Shown here: positions 21,240 to 33,574 of the stretch, piece after piece
How the letters are laid out: each line of letters starts with the position of its first letter
How positions within the stretch are numbered: position 1 is the first letter of the stretch
Source of the DNA: Gnetum montanum
Taxonomy: Eukaryota > Streptophyta > Gnetopsida > Gnetales > Gnetaceae
Assembly (NCBI GenBank): GCA_015680685.1
Contig: MNCI01017705.1
Span: forward strand, 84,628-148,627
Reading direction: 5' to 3'
Length of the DNA stretch: 64,000 nt
Notes under the pieces: model-generated
What the model saw: the letters and a program-made list of their open reading frames with translations, nothing else
Database searches by the model: none
Told to the model about the DNA's origin: nothing
Program-made: the position numbers and the translations under genes

Positions 21240-23868
21240 CAGGTCCCACCACTGGACTCCGGGTAGTAGGGGATCTCGCATGCTTTGGCACCTTGATAAC
21301 AAAATGTGCCTAAGTTGTTGTAGTGGCACGTGGTATAGTCTTAAGTACGAAGGGTGCAATAGATGTCTATGGAGAGACCTTAATGACAAAAGGGGTTGGC
21401 TGCCTAGTTGGTATTGAAGATTCAACATCACGGCAGGGTACATGAACCACAAATGGCTCATGTTGTGCTTCAGCATCATTATTAATGCCAATGGCATTAA
21501 TGGTATAACCTGCATTGTTAGCATTCAATGGATCTTTATAGACATTCATCGATTGATTTTCAAGTTGAACAAAACTGCTCTCATTAAGGACCAACTTACC
21601 TTAATCGATCATTCACTGAATGTCATCTTTTAGTGCCCAGCAATAATCTATGTCATGCCCACACAATTGATGATAATTGCAAAAATGCTCTAGCCTAAAG
21701 TTCTTTAGTACTAGTGATTCACTAGGCATAACCAAAGAGGGGTCTTGAAGGACTTCACAGTACCTCTTGTGACATTTAAGGGCTTCCTCTGACATTCATT
21801 TATGTTGGATACGCCCAACCCCCAATAATTGGTTCAAAAGTTCTGATGGCTTAATTAGTAGCGGGGTATATTTCGAGTAATCTTTGTGCTCAAAATTTGG
21901 CCTTGACGAAGTTTATGGTGTGGATGTTAATGTTGAGGGTTGACTAGTGCTACTAGAGCCGGGTGTTGTATTAGTTGGTGCTAGTGTTTTAGATGCTTTG
22001 GCGATCTGTTTACCATTGTTGGGTCTAGCTTCATTAGCCACTACAGCCACCATGGTTGCTGCAGCTTTTTCCTTTTTCCTTGTCCTTTTTTGTATATGTT
22101 TTTTTATAGGCTATATAAGCTGGATCTTTATTAGCTTCTACTGCATCCTGAATGCTTTTGGTTTGGGCAAACACATGGCTAAGGGAACACGGAGCCAAGT
22201 AATATAGTTTGGATTTGATGAAATCGTTCACTGCACCCTTGAAAATGGCCAATAGATGGGCCTCGGCAATTGGTTCATAAATCTCATTTAGGATAGCAGT
22301 CCAACATTGTATGAACTTTTGTACAAGCTCTAATGGTTCCTACTTAACATTCATAAGTTGGTCTAAAGTGACTTCTAGCTTCAAGTTATACTTGAGAAGA
22401 GTCACAAACTGACTTAACAATTCTTCTAATGTTGAAATACAAGTGCGCGATACCAGTCCAAAGCCTTGCCTGTTAAGGACATGGTGAAAACACAAATGAT
22501 GGCATGAGGCCATGGTTGTAGTAATAGGGATTTAGACCTAAAAGTAACCAGGTTGGTATTCGAGTTACACTCTTCATTATACTTTGTGAACTGGGGAAGC
22601 TGTACCCTAGGAGGCAACGTAAGAGAAGGAACAGCTGGGCTAATTGGGTCATCTTGGTAAAAGTCCATGACTTGGACTATTTCAAAACTAGCTACTTTAA
22701 GTCACTTAACTTCATCAGTAAGGATCTGAATAAGCTAAAAGGCTTGGTCCAGGCTTGGGGGTGTTACAAGAGGTTGTGTGAGTTGGACTACTGGGGGAGC
22801 TGTTGAAGCAACCATCATTAGAGGTGTTGTTGGTGCAGCAACCAATCCCATTGGAGGTGCTGTTGGAATAGTTCTAGTTGGTGGCATCATTTGAGCAGCC
22901 CACAACCTAATGGGTGGTGTTGTTGAGGCAACTAACATTGGTTGTGTCGCAAGGATGGTTACCTGCCCAGTTGCTGGAGCGGCCCACAACCCCGTGGTTG
23001 GTTGCATCATGTGTGAAAGTTGATACATTTGGGGCTGCACATATTGTGGCATTTGAGATGCTTAAACTGTAGGAAAAGATGTTGTTGACCACCATGCAAT
23101 TGAGCTAGGGCCTGCTACTAAGGATGAAATGAGTACAGAAGAGGTAATAGAAGCAGGACTTGTATACGACTATGACGTGGGCATGGTATGCAGATAGGGC
23201 AGTGTAGGTATCACAGATGTTGGTTGCGGGACTTGAACAAATTGGGAAGGAATGATAAATGGAAATGAGGTCGAAGGCTTGACATGCTATTGTGCTGACA
23301 ACATTTGATGACTACCCATCACTAAGGAGGGTCTAGGCTGTGATAGTGTCATGGCAGTCACAAAAGAAGTAGATGATTATGACTAGTGTGAACGAAAGAC
23401 AAAAGTAGATAGGGCAGCTATGGCATAGATTGGACCACCACCTTCAAAGTGGGATTCTAACTTCTCTTGCCCATCATGAAGAGGTTCATCATAGTGAGAT
23501 GTTGTGTCCCATTCTCTTGACTTACTTAGTTGCATAAGTTGGGCTAAAAGCCATTGGAACATTTCGGTAAGTGGAATAATGGTATCAGAAGTAGGAAGGA
23601 ACTCCCTTCCGTTTCAGTGAATGATTTCAAAACTATGCTTTTCCTCAAATTTGTGTCGATCTAACAATAGGTTTGCTTGAATTTTTGTGCATAGGAAGTT
23701 ATACCGCTCTTCTTCATGAGGTAGACATTCGGGCGATTATTGTTGTAGCCTAAGAGACTATTGTGGTATCTGCGTTGGGCTAGGTGGCTGCTTGAGGTCC
23801 CCATTGTGTTGAACAAAGTGGGACGCCTCTAAATTCAAGGTGGGAATCTAAGTGCTAGTAGGATTCAT
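21240..23868 (-). pseudogene. gag: Tat-type gag of E4 with zinc knuckle
   Basis: The likely start is the ATG at 23868, after a leader of about 430 bases. A long Pro/Ala/Thr-rich N-terminus (23050-22740, repeated VASTAPP-like units) leads to a gag core: PRVQLPQFTKYNEEC, then SLTGKALDWYRALVF (22668-22426), then VNDFIKSKLYYLAP (about 22230). A zinc knuckle C-X2-H-X4-H-X4-C (CNYHQLCGHDIDYC, about 21681-21640) follows, the altered form usual in Tat gags. Stops and frameshifts are frequent, for example at 22425 and 22700. Confidence 0.8.
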
Positions 23869-24295
23869 CTTCCCTATATAAACAAGGTGTAAGAGGGAAA
23901 GATACTGGTAAGAAATGGTTTAAAACAGTACACTTTTACACTAACCGGTTGAATATGAAAGCCATGAGGAAGATAGACCGCCAATGGGTACATCTGAAAA
24001 TTTTAGAAGATGAATTATTCTCACAGTTATACTTGCTACACTAAGAAAGACCCTGCTACACTGATGGGGTCACTACACTACATAGGATACAGAAAGGTTA
24101 ACATAGTAGATAGTTTTTTTTTTTGGCTCTTGTCTTGCCGGGTTCCAAGGGAACCGCCTACTAAGGCCAATCTGCACCAACCGTACATAGAAAACCATAG
24201 GGGTGTCACATCTATGCTAGTGGGTTAGGGGTACAGAAAGCATGCAAGTCTACCCATGGCACACAGAAGAAACTTGAAGGTTCAAGCCCTCCTTC

Positions 24296-24308
24296 CAGTG
24301 CTAATACC
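24296..24308 (-). promoter_or_regulatory. Primer-binding site of E4
   Basis: On the minus strand GGTATTAGCACTGG follows the 5' LTR end TTACA. It resembles the tRNA-iMet site TGGTATCAGAGC with several changes. The assignment to tRNA-iMet is tentative, but the position is right. Confidence 0.5.
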
Positions 24309-26483
24309 TGTAATGCCCAAAAACATTGGTAGCTAGAACACTGAGAGGTTATCAAGCATACAACCTAACCCTGAGTCCGCAGGAGGGTCATGCTGGAGAA
24401 AATGGAAATGGGGTGCCTTGAACAGTTTGGTCGATCAAATAGGGACTTACGCAGTGTCCAATAGCCATTTGCAAATAGTAATTTTAGAATGTAACACGCA
24501 AAGGTTGGAATGATAGAGAACGTAGCACCCACAACAATAGAAGCATATTAATGTATATAAATAAGACAATGAACATTAACAAATACACGATGATGCAACA
24601 TATATGCTATAATAAAATGGAGTGAGAGTTTGAGTAAAGAAATGCACCACCACAAAGTCAAGGGATTTGGCTTTTGATTGAATGATTAATGTGTACAACT
24701 GGTATGTAGTGCTGGACACACACAGCTAGGCAATGGAACGATATGATCACAGCTCCTAGAATGCTGCAGATATGGTGCGGACAGGCATGAATGAGCTGAT
24801 TCTTACTGGGCTAAAAGCTATTACGCTGTGGATAGGTGTCATGCTTGAGTGCGGGAGTTGCTAAGAGATTTGAGAGGCTCTAATGCTAAGATTCGCTGCT
24901 CATCAACCTTCTGCTCGTCAATCTCCTACCAAAGCCTATTGCCCAAAAGCCAACCCTTAAAATGTCGTTTGCTATGGTATTTATAGAGCCAAGAGTGGGA
25001 AGAATACGTGATTTGAATGCCACGTGTTCTGGGCCCCACATAACACGAATGTAGATGTGCCCTTCTGGTGTGATATGTTCAAAATGTGGTGTTACACTAA
25101 TGTGTTATGCTAAATAGGAAAAGAATAGGAATGAAAAATTTGCCGAGTTGTGACCATATTACCCAGACTGCATGTGCTAGAATCTAAGGAACTACCATGT
25201 TTTTATAAAAAAGGCTTATATCAAATGCAAAGTGAAGCCTACGCTCCAAGACTACGTCTTCCCTCCTCTTCCGAGTAGGGCGACGCGTAGGGACAACTTT
25301 TGGGGACTGATAAGGGGTGTAAGAAATAAAGAAAACTATTGATTTTTGGTAGTCAAGGAGATGCAGGAGTAGAAATCCTAGTCGACAATGAGTTCTAAAA
25401 GTTCTAGAGATGTCCTAGGGCTTCTTCTCAAGTGTTACGTTGTTTACACTGTCCAGTGTAGCGGCATAGCATGAACAATGGCTTGCCACGTTGTGCTACG
25501 CTAGGTAGCATAGCATAGCACAGTGCCCCCTTTTGCATGAATTTTGCCAAAAGAACTAAAGATACCATTTTGAGATCAATCAAGGTAAGCAACTTCAACA
25601 ATTTACAACCATGTTTTCCATGTGGAAAGAGCCTAAGAACTCCCAGTTCCAGTTTTGAACACCTTTTACGCTAGATATCCTTGCTACTCTATGCTACGTT
25701 GTGTAGCATAGTACAGTGTACCACTTGGTTATGCAAGAATTTTGCACTACCTGCCATGGGACCTTCGTCATGTTCTAGGGACAAAGTGGGATAGGCAACC
25801 CTAGAGGTTTAAGAATGGTTAGATGCATTTTTCATGTCAAAAACAATTGAAGGAAGCTTTTGTTGCTATCAAAACCCTGCTACACTGTGCTACGCTATGT
25901 AGCATAGCACAGCATAGCATGCAAAATAAGATGAATTTTGTAAAAACTACCAGATTTTCTTTATTCTACGCTGATCATACTCCAAGGATGAAATAGGGTA
26001 GGCATCCTTGAAGACTGAATCATTATGAAATGCACCTTTTGTGTCTAATCCAACACTTGGGAAAGTTTCAGTGCCTCCTTGCCTACTACACTGTGCAGTG
26101 TAGCGTAGCGTAGCAAGTCTCACAGATAGAAAATTCACTAAACTATTTAGTCCATCCTAAACACTTTCGATAGCTCCTAGCTCAGCACCTGGGTAGACCA
26201 ACAACCAGGTCATGTGTCAAGCTGGATAAGCTAGAGAGTATAGCAAGCTTGATAGCCCAAGAGATAGAAAATTTGCCAAACTATATGGTCCACCCTCACT
26301 GCCTCATTTGTGCAAACTAGTCTTGTAACTGGGTGCTACGCTGACTATGTTGAAGAGCGTAGGAGACATGCCCAGACACAACTTTGTAGGCGTTAGGACT
26401 TCCAGGATGTCAAGCCATTTGCATGGCCTAGCGTGACATCACACTTGGAGAATCATGAAGGCCCAAAAATTGATGGTGTTTTA
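24309..26483 (-). repeat. 5' LTR of E4
   Basis: About 2175 bases, matching 10317-12462. On the minus strand it begins TAAAACACC (TG changed to TA by one transition) and ends GGGCATTACA. A TATA-like box (TATTTATAG on the plus strand, 24978-24986) puts about 1.5 kb of U3 upstream of the likely start of transcription. Confidence 0.9.
25470..26290. repeat. U3 subrepeats (~200 bp) with GCTACGC palindromes, 5' LTR of E4
   Basis: At least four units (clusters near 25490, 25694, 25893, 26095). Each has a palindrome such as GCTACGCTATGTAGCATAGC followed by 'atgaattttg', 'ctacc' and 'aaagtgggataggcaaccc'-type blocks. They lie upstream of the TATA box, where enhancer repeats are common in LTRs. The hairpin potential is seen in sequence; a regulatory role is inferred. 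Confidence 0.75.
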
Positions 26484-26859
26484 GGAAGCTTACTCTTGGG
26501 GTTGTTGTTGTTATTACTATTGTTGCCTTCTTCCTTCATGAGGTCTTTTCTCTTGGGGTTGTCATAGTCTTCCTACCTACAGTCTTGATTTGGTACAATT
26601 TGTAATCATAATCCTAATCTTAGATCATTTATTTGGATATAATTTTATTTAGTCCATATACCTTTCAACTATTTGATTAAGTTAAGTTTTTTAGTCAAAA
26701 GTTAAAACATAAAGCATATTTTCTAAAGCTCAAGGATCAAAAAACGAGTGAAATCAAAAAAGCAGTTAGGAAGTTATGGCTTCTAGAAGGCTTTGGGCTC
26801 TAAAAACTACAAACACTCCCTTGGTGTTCGAAGAAAAATGTGAAAAAATGACCAAAGTA

Positions 26860-26960
26860 TTGCATGTATTTATAGTATTTTTGCACTGCATCGATGGGGA
26901 TGCATCAACAAGGTTGTGTCAATGTATTTGACTATGTTGACAAGTATGCATCAATGCAAC
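26860..26960 (-). promoter_or_regulatory. Putative internal promoter of E3
   Basis: On the minus strand a TATA box (CTATAAATACATG, plus 26867-26875) is preceded by GCATCGATGGGGATGCATC (26888-26906) and GCATCAATGC (26948-26957). The 3' LTR of the same element has the same words, ATCGATGCATC and GCATTGATGC, in front of its own TATA box (7250-7350). With the Tat insertion removed, the block lies roughly 1 kb upstream of the aORF. Confidence 0.45.
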
Positions 26961-28439
26961 CATTCATAACATTTTTCAACTCTGAATTCTAAAAACTTTT
27001 GAAAGAGTTTGGGGTCAAAATAAGAGCCAAATGAAAGCCAAAAATCTAGGAAATCATGGTAATAACACTTGTGATGCTAGGCTTAGGAATTGAAGCAATT
27101 TGAACATGTGAAATGAGTAAATGAAAGATGTACCTTAAGCCAAATGAGTATAAAACTGGACAATGAAGGTTGTCAAGATTATTGAAATCAAGTTTAGGCC
27201 TATGGTTATGGGATTTAAACTAAAGAAAATTAAAAGCTATATAAGTGAGTTCTTCTTGAAGTAGTCTTATGCCAAAAAATTCCCTTGGATATCCCCATCA
27301 CAAGGAGTCAGTATGAACCTTGGATGATGAATAATAGTTTAGGTTAAACATTGTACCCTTGTGGGAGATTGTGTTAGGATTATGTAATCTACAAAATAAA
27401 AACTAATTGATGACTATGGTATTGGGTACCAATATGAGAAAATGAAGTGTCAAAATGATTGAGGAAGAGATTAGGAAAGGATAATCTAGACCATAGCCAT
27501 AAAAGACGCTTGTGTAAAATGTCTAATTAAGATGATCCCAATACTAGTCCATTTTGAGTCTAGACCAAGTCCATGCCATTTTCAGTGGCCTCAAATTAAT
27601 GTGTTGCTCCTATTCTATCATCATGAGTCTACAAATACCAAATGAAATAATCATCACTCTAACAAAGAGAAGAAAAGGAAGAAGGAAGTATTTTAAAGAT
27701 TATTTAGGAAGAAATTTAGGCCTTACTTAGATGGGTGCCTATAGGCATGGGTAACATGTCTTTCTAACTTCATAACCAATGCTTATATCCCAAGAGATCT
27801 TTAGAGATGTGTGCTTTTATTCTCATTTTTTATAAGGGAAACCACACATTACAAGGACATAATTCTTTTTAAGATTTACATTAGAAGTTAAGATATGTTC
27901 AATGAGGAGTCATAAAACTTAAAAGGAAAGTCAAGAAGAGAACTCATCAAATCTCCTTGAGGCCATACACTTTTCCATTTCCACTTGGTCCTTCCCTAGT
28001 TTGTTAAGTAATGAGATCACATGCTACTTTTTAGTTTTTATGTAAAAATAATCTTTATGCCACCATGATATAGATCTTTTTATGAGACAAATGGAATGGA
28101 TAGATGTCATGAACTCACTATTTGGTACCACTAGAAAATTGATAACTCTTTAATAGAGCATAATCTAAAGTTAGAGTGACATGTATAGATAATTACAATC
28201 TTAATAGTTGCAATTAGGAATTATTGAAGTGTGCAACAACAATGCAATAAAATTGAATATTACTACTAAAATCAAATAGAAGAAAAAGTAAAAATATTAA
28301 ATATATAAATAAAATATCAAAATATAAAGAAAATGAAAATTTTATGAAGAATGATGTAAAACAAAAAGAAAAAAAAACTTGTATCATCTTCAAGATTTTA
28401 GAATAGATGGTCTTCTCCCCCACGACTGAGTTGAAAGGA

Positions 28440-29450
28440 GGTGATTTGAGAAGTGGAGCAAGTATGTTCTTAAGTTGAGATGTTATTGGCTAGTTACTTT
28501 GAAGTATGTAAAGGGATTTAGTTGTTGGATGTTGAACAACATATGCTTTTGACGGCTTGTTAGATGGTAAATCATCATAGTCCTAGAAGGAAAAGTGTAG
28601 TGTACAATGTATGGTCATTCCCATAATGTCTGGAACTTAGTTCATTGAGGCACATGTATGGGATTTCAATAGAGAACATTGTCTACGCATTTGAATTCAC
28701 CTTTTCTTATTTGAGCATCTTGATGTTTGCAGTATGCCTTGTGCACTTCATTTAGCACGTTGAGTATCATTAATTATTTTTTTGTGCTAAGTTAATATCT
28801 AGCTCAAACTCACATGAAGTTATTAGTGTACAAAGTTTGGTTTGAATTGGAAGTTTGGGTAACTTTTTATATACTAGCTCATAGGAAGAGTATCCTATAG
28901 GAAGTTTCTATGTTGAGTAGTAGGTCAATAAGGCATCATTGAGTTTAGTGCTCCAGTCTTTTCTATATTTGCTAATGGTTCTTGTTAAGATTTTTGTGAT
29001 CTTCCAATTATTTACCTCAGCTCGGCCATTAGTTTGGGGATGATAGGGTGTTGTAAGTTTATGTTCCATNCCATTAGTTTGGGGATGATAGGGTGTTGTA
29101 AGTTTATGTTCCATCCCTAAGAATTGTATTAACTTATGAAAGATAATATTTGTGAAATGGCTTCCATTGTTAAAAATGAGTGCCCTAGGCATACCAAACT
29201 TGTTTACCACATGTTGTTAAAAAAATCAAGCTGCAATGGAAGAAGTATAGACAAAAACAACTACAAGTTCAACCGATTTGGTACAATACACAACAACAAC
29301 AATACTTTAAGACTTGCCATTGGACATGGGAGTGATTGGCCCCATGAAATTAATCCTCCAAAGATCAAAAGGCTTCAATGCTTAGATCCACTACTAGGAT
29401 CTTTCCATCCTGGTTATCATTTATCTATTTTTTTAACATTGTTTGCATGA
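28440..29450 (-). pseudogene. IN: Integrase of E3 (Ty3/gypsy)
   Basis: On the minus strand: KPFDLWRINFMGPI (about 29350), then VNKFGMPRALIFNNGSHF with the second catalytic Asp changed to Asn, TTPYHPQTNGRAEVNN with the Glu kept, LTRTISKYRKDWSTKLNDAL, and further down SYELVYKKLPKLPI-like residues (about 28870). The central part is duplicated around the N at 29070, which puts an extra copy of HKLTTPYHPQTN in the frame. That is most likely an assembly artefact. It differs from the Tat integrases in the other elements. Confidence 0.75.
29026..29114. other. Assembly join: N flanked by a 44-bp direct repeat
   Basis: Bases 29026-29069 and 29071-29114 are identical and separated by a single N. This is what two overlapping contigs placed end to end without merging would give. 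It falls in the middle of the E3 integrase. Confidence 0.85.
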
Positions 29451-29470
29451 ATGAGTGTAATGGTGGGCAT

Positions 29471-30247
29471 TCCTAAAGATCATGAGCGTAATGATGGAAA
29501 ATTTAGATGCTAGAAAGCTAAAAGATCTTGTACATAATAGTTTAAATCGTAGATCCATGGGCCTCAAAAAGGATCTAAGGCATCCTAAATGGTCTTTTGA
29601 ATTACTTGGGAATTTGAAAAATCTATTACCGATTAATGTAAAATGGGGATGAACTATGATAAAAATGTGTAAAATAGAAATGTAGTGTAAGATCCAAAAA
29701 TAGGTAAAATAAGAGTAAAATATAACCAGAAAAATAACTACATATCTTGTATTAAATAATATAGTCAGTAAATACATAAATGAGGGTTGAGAAAAGGTAT
29801 AGATCAAGGCTTTAAAAGCTTAAGAAATTAATATGCCTACTATGATCCAGTGTAGATTCCAGGGTGGGTTCTACATAAAGTCTGCATTGGTTTCCCAATT
29901 TGATCTACACTGTAATAAATTTCTACTATAGGATGTGTGCTAAGAAATTAGCTTTGCCAAGGCTACAAAAATCTACTGCAATATTTTGATATTTTCTACT
30001 AAGTGATCTACCAAGAGTTTTTTAAATAGGTCCTAAAAGATGCATCAAATCTAGAATTTATAGGCTATGAATTTCTTATGTTGGCATCCATTATAGTTTT
30101 TGAGTATTACAAGTTATTATTGGACCAAAGTACATTGTATGGATTTAAAACCCAAGTGCCACATGCTATGACAATGTGTGGAGCTGAGATGTGTACTGTA
30201 TAAATTTGTTGTCATATTTCAACCATTTCATGAAGTAGGGCCCTTAG
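29471..30247. other. No recognisable feature
   Basis: AT-rich sequence between the E3 integrase and a copia LTR. The 124-residue minus frame at 29433-29807 is hydrophobic and AT-driven, with no family resemblance. Confidence 0.45.
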
Positions 30248-31364
30248 GATAATAGAGCTTAAAGGGGAGGGGGAGGGGAAGGGATGAATAAGTTCCTCAA
30301 AAATTAACCACAAAAAGCACACTTAATTTTTACATGGTTCCCCAACTTAGGTACATCCACGCTCAGTAGGTAGAATCCTTACACACCTCCATACTTTGTT
30401 TCTCAAAAATGTGGTTTGAAGGGCACTGCACCCTTTACAAGCTCTAAGCTTCACTTTGGAGTGTTTCATCACTACAAAACCACTTAACCCTGTAAGGTTC
30501 CAACAAGCTTAGAATGTGGTTTTAAGGATCTCATAACCTTTACAAATTGAGCTCAACTTTGGAGTGTTTTGATGCTTCATAAACACAATCATGCAAGATT
30601 CTAACAAGTTCAATAAAGATTCCTTTTCACAAGAAGCACATCAACCCTAGTGGGGAAACAAGAAAGAAACAAAATCACAAGGAAGAAATGTAACTTAAAT
30701 TATAGGTCCTTGTACTTTGAAGCACAAAATATAATTAACTAAACAAATGATTTTACAACTAAAGTACATAAGTATAACAACAATGATTGCTTTTATAGTG
30801 ATAGTTTATGCACAAGACTTATACAATACCTAAGAAAATGAAGTTTTCTTATAGCCTCAGAGTTTTTGAAATCACCTTAAAATTTGTGCAATGACTATCT
30901 AATGACTAGTGAAGATGTCTCCTTTAAAATTGGGATGTCTCTCTAAAAATGACTTCAATTCTAGGGAGACATCTCTTCTGCAACTGGGATATCTCTATGG
31001 AGACATCTTCTTCTGATAGGACATGTCTCCTATTTTTGGGAGACATCTTCTCTCCATGTGCTTCACTTTGGCTAAGAAATCTTCTACTTCTAGGAGATGT
31101 CTTCCTAGCTTTTGGAATTTGATTCCTAAAGCTTCATCTTACTAATTAGCATCCTCTTGATTAATGAAGCATCTTCATCTAAATGGTAGTCTTTATCTTT
31201 ATCCATGCTTGTTCATGCTTCCTTGAGTCCTTGAAATCTCCTTGTTGACATCTATTTGTACATATGTCTTCTTAAGTTTTTATTAAAGCCTTCCAAAACA
31301 TCACATTCCACAACATTCTATGCTCTCCATTTTCTTAAGGTTTTGACATACCAAAAGGTAAACA
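30248..31364 (-). repeat. E5: copia LTR (same family as E7 and E9)
   Basis: On the minus strand it starts TGTTTACCTTTTGGTATGTC and ends GAACTTATTC plus a pyrimidine run. It matches 49428-50519 and 55602-56742: the 'accaaaaggt' start, a U3 with AGATGTCT/AGACATCT words (30910-31110), and a roughly 125-bp tandem duplication ('atgtggttt...ttggagtgtt', 30400-30640). The left boundary is approximate. The sequence beyond its start is not clearly copia, so it could be solo or the end of a decayed element. Confidence 0.7.
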
Positions 31365-32590
31365 TGCCCAAGATAGTTGCGCTAAAAGTTATGAATTATA
31401 AACAGCTCTTAATTTTAACATGGCTCTATATTCACACAAGAAAAGGAACTCTATTTCTCAAAATACTCAAAGGTTTACAATGTAGTGAATGGAAATCTTA
31501 AGCCCTAATTATGGTTTTGAATCTCAAAAATTACAACTAATTTTTAAATTGAAAGTTATAATATGAATGAAGGCTTCAAATTTTTGCTAGAACATAAGAG
31601 TTAAATATTAATGGGTTGCAAGAAACATAGGATAGAGCAGAAGTTTCCAAGTTTCTGCAACATAGCAAAGCTCATAGGTTGATCCCTTATGTTGATAAGA
31701 TGAGTTCATAGCTCAAAGGAATTAGGCTTCAAATTAAAATTGACATCAAAACTGAACAAGTCGTTAATGGCAAACTTTATGCAAGTTAAGCCCCCACAAA
31801 CATATGCTTCGTTAGCCAATTTTGTTAGAGCTTGATGACCAATTTTGTACTAACAAAACTCCTCACTGTAAGAAAAAAGGCTCAATATAAACTTGAAAAA
31901 GGAATTTTGAATTAGGAAAGAAAAGTTTCATTCTATGTTTTATGCTTAGATGAAGATTCTGCCTCTCTTTGGAGCTTAACATTTTATGTGGGTTTGTGCT
32001 TTGATCCTAGTTTGTGATTCCCTAAATGGAGTAATAGGATTTCAGCTAATTTATGAAATAGGCCAAAATAGGTTTATTCCAACTTGCTATTTGGGATTAA
32101 TGGTATTTCTACCAATTTGCTAAGCCATGAAGAAAAGTTAGAATTAGCTAAAACAACTTTACCCTAATTTAATATTCTACCAAATTTGATTTCTCCCAAT
32201 TTAGATGCACAACCAATGATAATAAGCACGAGTTAAATTTTTCCATGAGATGTTGTCCTAGCTTCAATAGCAGCATGTGACTTCTTTGGCATAATAATTG
32301 AAGAAGTGGTTAGTAAATTAGTATGCAAAATGGGGTAGAACAAATTTTTTTTACAAAGAAAAGAATAAACATTTATTACCATTACAGTGAAGGAAATCAA
32401 GATCATGAAATGGGATATTTAGCATTTCTTCCATTTCACAAATGGGGTGAATTAGTTTTGTTTCATTTTGGGCCAAGAAGCATCTCTACATACTAGTTCT
32501 ACCATGTAAAGCCTATAAAGATAAAAGGTGGTTTTAATAATAAGATTTACAAGCCATGAAATCATCCCATTACATTAGCTTCATGCTACG
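31365..32590. other. Decayed repeat region, left of E6 insertion
   Basis: No gene. 32040-32200 is a diverged direct copy of 41945-42125 on the far side of E6 ('gccaaaatagg', 'tttattccaacttg', 'tttctccca'). The region ends in ACATTAGCTTCATGCTACG, a unit of the motif cluster that resumes at 41870. Confidence 0.5.
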
Positions 32591-33449
32591 TGATGAGTCA
32601 CATTTTGGTAGGGCTCTGATATTGAAGCCACGTTATCGAGTATCCAATATCAGGGCACAACCTCCAATGTCAGGGATCCGATATCATTGCATCCATGCTA
32701 GCCTATAAATACAACACTTGGATGCATGATTTGGATATAGATTTTAGAAATAGACATACAGAAATTCTATTATTTTGTCTCCAGTGCATGCCTACAATGT
32801 GATATTAAGTCATTGTACGACATCCTTATTCAAGTGAGATGTACTTGGACACGTTACATGTTTGGCAATAAAGATCGAGATTACTTTCATCATTATAGCA
32901 TCCACTTAGCTTTATTATTGTTAATTACTTAAGTGCTTACTATTTTCCTTTGTCAATTTTTATCATCTATTGCTCTTTATTGTTTTTTTCATTAAGATGA
33001 ATGAGTATGTCTAATCATGAGCACTTAAGTGTAATTACTTGGTAACCCAGTAGTGTTATCATTTGGTATGCCCAGTAATGGTATGCTTGGTAATCCCAAC
33101 AGTAGTTAAGTGAAGTTCAAAGCATGTATGGAGGGTTAGGAACAAATGCTCATCACATGTAGGCTAGTTTAGACATTACTTTCCATTGTTAATTAGTTAA
33201 CTAATTGATTTCCTTATTATCATTACGAGTAGCATAAGGCCAAAAAAACATCAAGAATCATACGCCTCACTCTGAACTAAACCATACATGATGAAGTTAG
33301 CACTAGTCACAGTGGGAAGACAACGAACTACAATCAAGACACAATGATCTAGATGCCACAACTAGTCCCATCCATGAAATTCAACTAGATCATGCATGAG
33401 CACTTGTGATTCGTATGGTTGGGCGTAAGGGGTACCTCCCCACTCATTA
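32591..33449 (+). repeat. 5' LTR of E6
   Basis: Starts TGATGAGTCAC and ends CACTCATTA (CA changed to TA). A TATA box CTATAAATA (32703-32711) lies about 50 bases downstream of a GATATTG...CAATATC palindrome block (32614-32656). It is strongly similar to the 3' LTR throughout and related to the E1 and E3 LTRs. Confidence 0.9.
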
Positions 33450-33468
33450 TTGACACTATTGTTGGGGA
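33450..33468 (+). promoter_or_regulatory. Primer-binding site, tRNA-Asp type (E6)
   Basis: TTGACACTATTGTTGGGGA directly follows the 5' LTR. It equals the E1 site apart from transitions, which fits a decayed Athila-type tRNA-Asp primer site. Confidence 0.7.
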
Positions 33469-33574
33469 TTGTGTTAGTTATGTAGATTAGTTATATTATA
33501 CATGATTGCTATAAATGCATTGATAATTTATCTTTCAAAAAATATTAAGTCACACACATCATAAACTAACAACA

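Larger units (their letters stand above)
10317..26483 (-). mobile_element. E4: complete 16-kb Ty3/gypsy Tat element nested in E3
   Basis: The element has long LTRs at both ends (10317-12462 and 24309-26483) with TG...CA-type ends, and an identical 5-bp target duplication GGAAG outside each end (10312-10316, 26484-26488). The order on the minus strand is 5' LTR, primer site, leader, gag, zinc knuckle, protease, an inserted antisense gene-like region, reverse transcriptase, RNase H, second (archaeal-type) RNase H, integrase, long 3' region with a short tandem array, polypurine tract, 3' LTR. The second RNase H and the GH-type zinc knuckle place it in the Tat lineage. All frames are broken. Confidence 0.9.
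26484..29470 (-). mobile_element. E3 (5' part): internal region and integrase
   Basis: Resumes E3 after the nested Tat element, starting with the second GGAAG copy. On the minus strand it runs: integrase (about 29450-28440), G-rich box, A/T-rich tract (28200-28380), a block with GGCATGGGTAACATGTCTTT (27745-27765, also found in E1 and E6), and a putative internal promoter (26860-26960). Then comes the junction to the aORF half. Upstream of integrase I cannot find reverse transcriptase; the element seems cut near 29470. Confidence 0.55.

Noticed and set aside
28214-28423. 69-residue minus frame very rich in Phe and Ile
   Set aside because: Product of an A/T tract after the integrase; composition alone explains the open frame.
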